48,882 bases of DNA from Anaerostipes sp. GTDB lineage: Bacteria; Bacillota; Clostridia; Lachnospirales; Lachnospiraceae. The stretch lies in assembly GCF_018381315.1 (NCBI RefSeq), contig NZ_JAGZSD010000024.1, positions 1 to 48,882 on the forward strand, written 5' to 3'. The position numbers and the translations under genes were made by a program. Positions 39,985 to 46,617 of this stretch are shown piece by piece (position 1 is the stretch's first letter; every line of letters begins with the position of its first letter). The notes below the pieces were generated by a model, which worked only from the letters and a program-made list of their open reading frames with translations, did no database searches and had not been told where the DNA came from.

Positions 39985-40010
39985 GCCCTCAAGTGCACTC
40001 TTTTTTGGGC
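39985..40010 (-). promoter_or_regulatory. Leader inverted repeat upstream of P9
   Basis: GCCC / GGGC arms around AGAGTGCACTT. Confidence 0.55.
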
Positions 40011-40029
40011 TTTTCTTTTTTATTTGGCT

Positions 40030-40061
40030 TTATAAGAACATCAGACCGATCAAAATGTTAG
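40030..40061 (-). promoter_or_regulatory. Family promoter of P9
   Basis: CTAACA (40056-40061 complement), 20-base spacer, TTATAA (40030-40035). Confidence 0.7.
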
Positions 40062-40065
40062 ATAG

Positions 40066-40104
40066 AAAAAGACAGCCGGGATGGCTTTTCCCCGCTGTCT
40101 TTTT
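40066..40104 (-). terminator. Terminator after P10
   Basis: AAAAAGACAGC / GCTGTCTTTTT. Compared with the P8 and P9 terminators, one G-C pair has become A-T with both arms changed. Confidence 0.82.
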
Positions 40105-40112
40105 ATGCTCTT

Positions 40113-43100
40113 TTATTTTATCTTCTTTCTCTTCAGCACATAGGCCATGATTCCTGCCGCCCCTGCCATGCATCCAAGAATCCATGGAAGTTTGGTGTCA
40201 TCTCCGGTCTTTACTGCCCGGGTTCCGGTCTTATCTTTTTTGATCTCCCGATAATCCCAGTTCTCATCGCCACCTGTTTTTGTTGTTTCTGTCCCTTTTG
40301 TGGTTTTGTTTTTTTCTGTCGTTGGTGCTTTCGTCCCTGTTTCTTTCTGCTCTTTCTTCCACTTTGCCTTCAGGGCCATACTCTGATGGACCGGCGTGTC
40401 AAAGTCCCATTTCACTTCATTTCCTTTTTCATCGGTGTAATACCAGCCCTCAAAAATATATCCTTCTTTTTTCGGCTCCTTTGGCTCTACTGCTGGTCTT
40501 CCTCCCACAACAATCTGATCCTTTGGCTGATAGTCTCCTCCATCCGGATCAAAGGATACCGTGTGATCCCCGGTCAGAGTGACCGTCACCTCTGCTTTAG
40601 TCCCGTCTTCCAGGAAAAAGGTAAGTTTAAATTTTCCGGTCTTCCCTTCTGTTTTTGCCTTATTGATTTTGTCCAGCTGCTCTTTGTCTGTACTGACTGT
40701 CACATTGTTCCCATATTTGTTTTTCCCTTTTGCTTTGCAGAGTTCTGTAATCTCTGCTTCACCAAAGGCTTCTCCTCCGGTTAGCTGTGTAGTATTATTG
40801 GCTCCAAGGCTGCTTTTCTGTTCTCCGTCCTCCCCTTCCGCAGTCTGGTCGGTCCCGCTGTCTCTTAACGATACCTGGATTGTAATCCCTGTCCCGTCTG
40901 GTGTCTCTATAGTCAGTGGAAAATCTCCGGTCTTTCCGTTAGTTTTTGCTTCATTGATCGCCTTGATTTGATCGTCATTTGGAAAGACCAAATCGGTTCT
41001 GTCAATAGGATCTCCTCCGCTGGTCAGGGCCGTGACATTTGATAACGCTTTCAACTGATCCTCTGTAAAAACTTCCCCTCCGGTCTTACTGATGATATTC
41101 AGCCCCTTGATCTGCTCTCCGGTTGTCTCGTTCACAGTTGTCTCATCATAGGCTTTCAGCACCACTTCCACCGTGGCCTTTTTGCCGTCCGGGGATGTGA
41201 AGGTCAGCTCAAAAGTTCCGCCCTTTCCGGACGTTTTTGCCTCATTGATTGTTTGCAGCTGATCAGCATCTGCTGTGAAATCCTCCTGAGGATAGGTTGT
41301 TCCTTCTTCATTTTTCCCCTGGACCTGGGCCAGCTTTTGCACATCTTCTTCACTGAAAGCTTCGCCTCCGGTCTCTTCCCAGAAGCCATCTGCCCCAATG
41401 GTCGATTCTAATCTCTCTGGGTTCATCTCTGCCGCATCGGTTCCGTCTCCCTTCAGGTATACGGTCACTGTCGTCCGGGTCCCGCTCGGTGTCTGAAACG
41501 TTAAAGGATATTCTCCAATCTCGCCTTTCATCTTTGCACTGTTAATCGCCTTAATCTGCTCTGGATTAGAAAATGTCAGCTCATTGATAGTAAAATCTTT
41601 TCCATCTTCATTTTTCCCAGTGACCATCGTAAGTCCTTTTAACTGGTCCTCTCCGAACGCTTCCCCTCCAGTTTTGCTGATCACATGATTGGCTCCGATC
41701 TGGTCTTTTGTATTTTTTTCGATTTCATTTGTGTCGCGGAACGGTCCAAAATACACCTTTGTGTAAAACTTTTTCACATCGATAGATGTTAATCCTTTAA
41801 AAGGGGTTCCATCTACAAAAGTGTAGTTTTCTTCGGTCGTTCCATCCTGAATATAGCCCTGATATCCAAAATCCGGAACTGCAGTAACATTAGTCACTTT
41901 GCTGCTTCCGCCTCCGGAACCAATGCCGGGCATGTCTGTCGTCTCGTCTCCGATAGCAACTACAACGGTATCGCCTCCTGAAATCTTTATATTTTTTGTC
42001 TCATCACTTTGTCCCGTATAACTGCTCGTATGAGTAGATGCACCAATACCAGGGGCATAGGCCCCTCCCACAGCTTTTACATAACCTCCTGAAATCGTAA
42101 TTCCATCCACTTTATTTCCATAACCAGAACCTATGCCTGCACCATATCCTGTACCTGTCGCATGAATGTTTCCTCCGGTGATCGTGATATCTTTTGTATA
42201 ACCTCCGCCGGTTCTTTCAGAAACACAGGCTGAACCAATTCCAGGGCAGTGCGCTCCTCCCAATACAGTGATATTTCCTCCATGAATTGTCAGATTGGCA
42301 AATCCACTCTCACTTTTTGTAGCAACATTTCTATAAGTACTTCCCAAAGCACCTGCATGTATGATATTCGGGTTTCCTTTTACCAACAAAGAACCGCAGC
42401 TGTCATCACATTTATGACCTGCTATATGTATATGTTCGCATTGGATAACGAGACTTCCGTCCATGCCGTCTTTTGCCAGTGCACATCCGGTCCCCGGGGG
42501 ATTTCCATCGACCGTTCCTTTTGTATTGCAGATCAAATCATTTGTTCCCTTTAAAGTAATGGTCACCTTTGCATGAGATACGTTCATACTGTCCAATCGT
42601 GCAGTGGAAGTTCCGGATGTCACGCTGACATCCTCCATGGTAATCGCAGTGGTCACATTCTTCTTTACTACGATATTATAATCTGAGGTTTTTCCCGTAA
42701 TCCAGTATCCTTTTGGATTCAGTTCCGTCTCATTCTCTGAAAGTCCTCCGCCTGTAGCTCCATTCGCCGTAATTCGGATATCTCCTTTGCTTATATCCAA
42801 AAATGTCTGCCCGTTCTCAGCCAGCTTTTTGAATTTGCCTTTCGTCTGTTTTTCTTTTGATACAGACTTTCTCTCTGCTGTCGGAATTTCCTGCGGCTCT
42901 GTGTTTGCTTTTTCTGTTGTTTGTATTTCCGTGTCCGAGGTTTCTGCTGCTGTATCAGCTTCTGTTCCACATAAACTTTCCGGGGTCAGTTCCTCAATTC
43001 TGGAAATACCCCCCCCCGGTTTTTCCAGCTATTTCCTCATCCTGAGCCTTCAGAACAGTCCCTGCCCCGGTTCCCATGGTCACAATCAGAGAAACTGCAG

Positions 43101-43128
43101 CCAGACATCTCATCCATCGTTTTTTCAT
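40113..43128 (-). CDS. P10: phase-variable beta-helix surface protein, OFF
   Basis: Start at 43128 (MKKRWMRCLAAVSLIV). G9 at 43009-43017, signal frame then ends YFQN-stop; 1004 residues at G8. The long frame reads ISRIEELTPESLCGTEAD, then TFLDISKGDIRIT, beta-helix with KCDDSCGSL and GGNIHATGTGYGAGIGSG, GDTVVVAIGD, four Ig-like repeats, InlB-type repeat, Thr/Lys stalk, RAVKTGDD, membrane span and tail LKRKKIK. The Ig-like repeats, especially the third, are very close to P8, while the segment around the Cys pair follows P9, as expected from recombination among copies. First gene of the six-gene array; upstream lies the HTH-Uma2 gene. Confidence 0.9.
43009..43017 (-). repeat. Poly-G tract (G9) in P10
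   Basis: Nine C on the plus strand; ON at 8 or 11. Span 3016 bases, one over a multiple of three. Confidence 0.92.
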
Positions 43129-43151
43129 TGTTCTCTCCGTCCTTTCTCTCT

Positions 43152-43177
43152 GCCCTCAAGTGCACTCTTTTTCGGGC
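43152..43177 (-). promoter_or_regulatory. Leader inverted repeat upstream of P10
   Basis: GCCC / GGGC arms around AAGAGTGCACTT. Confidence 0.55.
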
Positions 43178-43192
43178 TTTTTTTCTTTGACT

Positions 43193-43224
43193 TTATAAGA
43201 ACTTTGCTCAAACAGAAAGGTTAG
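43193..43224 (-). promoter_or_regulatory. Family promoter of P10
   Basis: CTAACC (43219-43224 complement), 20-base spacer, TTATAA (43193-43198). Confidence 0.7.
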
Positions 43225-43230
43225 ATGCCA

Positions 43231-43264
43231 AAAGGCTATCGGAAACATTCCTCCGATGTCCTTT
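43231..43264 (-). terminator. Terminator after the HTH-Uma2 gene
   Basis: AAAGG..ATCGG / CCGAT..CCTTTT stem with a 2x2 internal mismatch; on the minus strand it ends CCTTTTGG, just before the P10 promoter. Confidence 0.6.
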
Positions 43265-43318
43265 ATTATTCCTACACTCTTGCATGTTCCTGCCCTTTGT
43301 TCAGCCTGTTTTCGTATT

Positions 43319-44092
43319 TTATTCGTGAAAAATTTCTATGGCCTCATAGATCTTTGAAAAATCTATCTCACAGAGTCCCTGAAAGATCCCCACCGGGACT
43401 GTTTCATCAAATCCATGGATACTCAGGTCTGCATCTTGTTTTAAATCGTAAACCAGTATCCTTTTTTTGTCCGGATCTATGATCCAATACTCTTTTACTC
43501 CGGCCTCTGTGTATTTTCCCAATTTGATTGTAAGGTCCTTCTTTTTTGTTGACTCCGACAATATCTCGGCTACGAAGTCCGGGGCTCCTAAAATTCTGCC
43601 CTCTCTGAACTTATCGCGGTTACATACGATCATGATGTCCGGCTGGACTACTGTCTTATCATCACAATCCAGCTGCACATCAAGGGGTGCCTGGAGGGGG
43701 ATACAGTCTCCTCCGTGTCTGTCAATGAAATCGTATATTCTGCGATACAGCTGTCCGGCAATCATCTGATGTATATATGTCGGGGCTCCCATATCGTAGA
43801 TAACCCCGTCGATCAATTCTATCCTTCTTTCCGCAGAAATGGCGTCATAATCTGAGATTGTGCAGTTTTTCGGAGTGCTGCATGAAAGATACTCTGCCGG
43901 TTCTCCCAGTGCTGCTCCGGATTCCCTGTTAAGAACTCTTTCCAGTGCTCTCAGCGTCTCATATCTGGGAGATTTTGTGACTCCCCCGAATATTTTCTGC
44001 ACGGTGCCTACGGGTACTCCCGACAATAATGAAATCTGCTCATAAGAATATCCTAACTCTATTTTCCTTTGTTTCATTTCTTCAATCGTCAT
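43319..44092 (-). CDS. HTH-Uma2 (DUF820) PD-(D/E)XK-fold protein
   Basis: 257 residues from ATG 44092 (AAGGAG seven bases upstream; an upstream in-frame ATG lacks a site). Residues 1-54 are a Cro/C1-type helix-turn-helix (YSYEQISLLSGVPVGTVQKIF). Residues about 75-255 are a Uma2-family domain with RRIELIDGVIYDMGAP, the acidic positions VQPDIMIV and PDFVAEILS, and the Lys-containing KLGKYTEAGVKEYWIID. The nuclease fold is established for the family, but the biological role of Uma2 proteins is largely unknown; many occur in multiple copies per genome. Here the DNA-binding domain suggests regulation or site-specific cleavage (inference). Monocistronic with its own terminator. Confidence 0.85.
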   Translation of the reverse strand: MTIEEMKQRKIELGYSYEQISLLSGVPVGTVQKIFGGVTKSPRYETLRALERVLNRESGAALGEPAEYLSCSTPKNCTISDYDAISAERRIELIDGVIYDMGAPTYIHQMIAGQLYRRIYDFIDRHGGDCIPLQAPLDVQLDCDDKTVVQPDIMIVCNRDKFREGRILGAPDFVAEILSESTKKKDLTIKLGKYTEAGVKEYWIIDPDKKRILVYDLKQDADLSIHGFDETVPVGIFQGLCEIDFSKIYEAIEIFHE

Positions 44093-44202
44093 AGAATCTC
44101 TCCTTAAATGCCGCCTATACCACACTTAAATTATATCCGCATTATACCCGTAAATCAACCGTTTTATTTCCATATTTATGCCAATAAAAAGTCTGATTAT
44201 TC

Positions 44203-44231
44203 TTGTTTTTATCAGTTATTAGGAGTAAAAT
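44203..44231 (+). promoter_or_regulatory. Sigma-A promoter of the crotonase operon
   Basis: TTGTTT (44203-44208), 17-base spacer, TAAAAT (44226-44231). A leader of about 100 bases follows. Confidence 0.6.
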
Positions 44232-44335
44232 ATAAGTATCATTTCACATGAGAACGGACTATAAAGACACACGAAAGGAGGAACTTTGTCAATCGTATCC
44301 ATACAATGAAATACCCCATATAAGGAGGGACTGCG

Positions 44336-45130
44336 ATGGAACTTCAAAAACTGCATTATGATGTGGCAGACGGAATTGCGACTATAACAATGGACTATCC
44401 GAAAAATCTGAATGCCATTGACGAACAGATGGCTGATGAACTTATTTATGTTGTTGAAAAGGCTGAGTCAGATCCGGATGCCAAAGTGGTTGTACTGAAA
44501 GGCGCTCCAAAGGCGTTTTCAGCCGGCGGAGACATCGGTTATTTTTATGATCTGATCAAAAGCGGCGGCGATATCAACATGGACGGACTGATCGGCAAGG
44601 TCGGCAAAGTCACCAACGGTCTGAAATCCATGAGCAAGATGGTCGTTGTAGCAGTCAGCGGCGCTGCGGCTGGCGCAGGCTTCAGCCTTGCCCTGTCCGG
44701 TGATTTTATCATTGCTGCTGACAATGCCAAATTTATCATGGCATTCGTTAATATCGGACTCGTTCCGGATACAGGAGGCGCTTACCTTCTGGCCAAGGAG
44801 ATCGGCGAAAAGAAAACAATGGAACTTTGTGCAACCGGACGCCCTGTCGATGCACAGGAGGCAAAAGATCTTGGTTTCGTGTACAAAGTAACTTCAAAGG
44901 AAGATCTTGAAACGGAAGTTTACAAGTTTGCAAAGAGGCTGGCATCCGGTCCTCAGGTATCTTATAAAAATATCAAAAAACAGATCTATGCCGCTGCATT
45001 CTCCGATTATGAACGTTACCTGAATGATGTTGAAATACCGACACAGCACGAAGCTTCCAATACGGAAGACTTTAAAGAAGGCTGCTCTGCATTTATGGAA
45101 AAACGGAAAGCTGAATTCCAAGGAAAATAG
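44336..45130 (+). CDS. Crotonase-family enoyl-CoA hydratase/isomerase
   Basis: 264 residues, standard crotonase length. The oxyanion-hole segments are FSAGGDI (61-67) and VSGAAAGAGFSLAL (107-120). The two catalytic glutamates of enoyl-CoA hydratase are not at their usual positions (Ser117 and Phe137 by my alignment), while Asp145 in NIGLVPDTGG matches the acid of PaaG-type isomerases. A double-bond isomerase or another crotonase reaction is therefore more likely than simple hydration. The start follows AAGGAGGG. First gene of an operon with both subunits of a CoA-transferase 27 bases downstream, suggesting activation and isomerisation of a short unsaturated or oxo acid (inference). Confidence 0.9.
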   Translation: MELQKLHYDVADGIATITMDYPKNLNAIDEQMADELIYVVEKAESDPDAKVVVLKGAPKAFSAGGDIGYFYDLIKSGGDINMDGLIGKVGKVTNGLKSMSKMVVVAVSGAAAGAGFSLALSGDFIIAADNAKFIMAFVNIGLVPDTGGAYLLAKEIGEKKTMELCATGRPVDAQEAKDLGFVYKVTSKEDLETEVYKFAKRLASGPQVSYKNIKKQIYAAAFSDYERYLNDVEIPTQHEASNTEDFKEGCSAFMEKRKAEFQGK

Positions 45131-45157
45131 GCAGTTCACTGAAAGGAGGTAACGATA

Positions 45158-45877
45158 TTGAAATCAAAAGTAGTGACCAAAGAAGATGCAATCGCAAAAA
45201 TCCATGACGGCCAGACGATTATGTTTGGGGACTGGCATGGAGAACACTCTGCTGAAGAACTGATCACCGGCATGCTCGAAAAAGGTGTCAAAGACATTTC
45301 GGCTATAGCTGTTTCCGGCGGCATGCCTGACCAGGGACTGGGAAGACTCATTCATGAAAAGTTAGTAAAAAGTCTGATTACAACCCATATCGGCTTAAAT
45401 CCGGAAGCCCGCGACCAGATGTTTGCAGGAGACCTGGATGTAGAATTTGTACCCCAGGGTACTTTCGCAGAACGGATCCGCTGCGGAGGAGCAGGTCTTG
45501 GCGGATGTCTTACTCCGACTGGTGTCGGAACGGATATTGAAAAAGGGAAACAGAAGCTGACGATCAACGGAAAAGAATATCTCCTGGAACTCCCGCTCCA
45601 TGCAGACGTTGCTCTGATTAAAGCGTGGAAAGCTGACACGATCGGAAATATCGCCTTCCGCTACACCGGAAGAGCCACCAACAGTTATATGGCCTTTGCA
45701 GCAGACATTGTCATCGTTGAGGTGGAGGAACTGGTTGAGGTAGGAGAACTTGGCCCGGATGAAATCGACGTGCCTGCTCCTATTATCGATATGGTATATG
45801 TGAGAACCGGCGAGAAGAAACCTTTCTGCCCTATGTGGCAGCGTGCGAGAGCAAAAGCAGAAGGAGGTGGAAAGTAA
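45158..45877 (+). CDS. CoA-transferase subunit A (3-oxoacid/acetate type)
   Basis: 239 residues. Starts with TTG at 45158, eight bases after a strong AAAGGAGG. It shows the family I CoA-transferase alpha-subunit pattern: KIHDGQTIMFGDW near the N-terminus, then GGAGLGGCLTPTGVGTDIE (oxyanion glycine loop) and LPLHADVALIKAWKADTIGN, all as in AtoD/ScoA. Together with the next gene it transfers CoA between acids. The acyl substrate cannot be told; the third partner is a crotonase. Its stop codon overlaps the start of subunit B by one base (TAATG), a normal arrangement for stoichiometric subunits. Confidence 0.93.
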   Translation: MKSKVVTKEDAIAKIHDGQTIMFGDWHGEHSAEELITGMLEKGVKDISAIAVSGGMPDQGLGRLIHEKLVKSLITTHIGLNPEARDQMFAGDLDVEFVPQGTFAERIRCGGAGLGGCLTPTGVGTDIEKGKQKLTINGKEYLLELPLHADVALIKAWKADTIGNIAFRYTGRATNSYMAFAADIVIVEVEELVEVGELGPDEIDVPAPIIDMVYVRTGEKKPFCPMWQRARAKAEGGGK

Positions 45878-46536
45878 TGGCAGGACTTACAGGACGTGCA
45901 CTGATCGCATCCCGCTGTGCAAGATTTTTTAAAGACGGGGATTTTGTAAATTTAGGAATCGGCGTTCCTATGATGTGTGTTAATTATCTGCCGGAAGGTG
46001 TGGAACTTTGGCTGGAAGCTGAGATTGGTATAGTAGGCTGCGGCTCCACCCCAAAATGGGAGGATGCTGACCCTGATATCATCGATGCAGGAGGACAGCC
46101 GGCTTCTATCATCAAAGGAGGAAGCATCTGTGACCATACGACTTCCTTTGCTTTCATCCGCGGCGGCCATGTGGATGCCACCGTACTCGGAACTCTTCAG
46201 GTAGATCAAGAAGGAAACATTGCCAACTGGACCATTCCGGGCAAGCTTGCTCCGGGTATGGGCGGCGCTATGGATCTCTGTGCCGGTGTAAAGAAAATCA
46301 TTGTTGCCACAGATCACTGTGAGAAAAGTGGTGCTTCTAAAATCTTAAAGAAATGCACACTTCCTCTGACCGGGGCAAAATGTGTAACTGATATTGTGAC
46401 GGAACGATGCTACTTTGAGGTAACAGACAAAGGTTTAGTTCTCAGAGAATTGGCTTCTGGTTATACGGTAGATGACATTCTGGCCTGCACAGACGCTGAT
46501 GTGATCGTCCCTGATGAAATAGGAGTCATGGACTAA
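45877..46536 (+). CDS. CoA-transferase subunit B (3-oxoacid/acetate type)
   Basis: 219 residues from ATG 45877 (AAGGAGGTGG upstream), sharing one base with the stop of subunit A. N-terminal VNLGIGVPMM and the active-site segment LEAEIGIVGCG; Glu49 aligns with the catalytic glutamate of the SENG motif in AtoA/ScoB, which forms the covalent glutamyl-CoA intermediate. Later GGHVDATVLGTLQVDQEGN and PGMGGAMDL are also typical. The Ser and Asn around the glutamate are replaced (A-E-I-G), so substrate range may differ from classical 3-oxoacid enzymes. Last gene of the operon. Confidence 0.93.
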   Translation: MAGLTGRALIASRCARFFKDGDFVNLGIGVPMMCVNYLPEGVELWLEAEIGIVGCGSTPKWEDADPDIIDAGGQPASIIKGGSICDHTTSFAFIRGGHVDATVLGTLQVDQEGNIANWTIPGKLAPGMGGAMDLCAGVKKIIVATDHCEKSGASKILKKCTLPLTGAKCVTDIVTERCYFEVTDKGLVLRELASGYTVDDILACTDADVIVPDEIGVMD

Positions 46537-46560
46537 TTTAAGGCTCTGTATGACATTATC

Positions 46561-46604
46561 ATGAAGGCGGAACTGCTGATTATATGCTGCAGTTCCGCCT
46601 TCAT
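46561..46604. terminator. Bidirectional terminator between CoA-transferase operon and P11
   Basis: Perfect 16-bp arms (ATGAAGGCGGAACTGC and its complement) between convergent genes, followed by TTTT. Confidence 0.9.
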
Positions 46605-46617
46605 TTTAGGAAAATTA

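Larger units (their letters stand above)
24369..43128 (-). repeat. Head-to-tail array of six paralogous genes (P10 to P5)
   Basis: Six units of about 3.1 kb, each with promoter, leader repeat, signal peptide, G tract, protein body and (except P6) terminator. Leaders and signal peptides of P7-P10 are nearly identical over more than 100 bases, which indicates recent tandem duplication or conversion. Confidence 0.9.

Noticed and set aside
1..43128. The G-tract genes as simple pseudogenes
   Set aside because: The only defect in each is the run length. Signal peptides, promoters, ribosome sites, long frames and most anchors are intact in all copies.
24369..43128. CRISPR or transposon explanation for the repeated units
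   Set aside because: Units are full protein genes of about 3 kb with promoters; no spacers, transposase, terminal inverted repeats or target duplications were seen.
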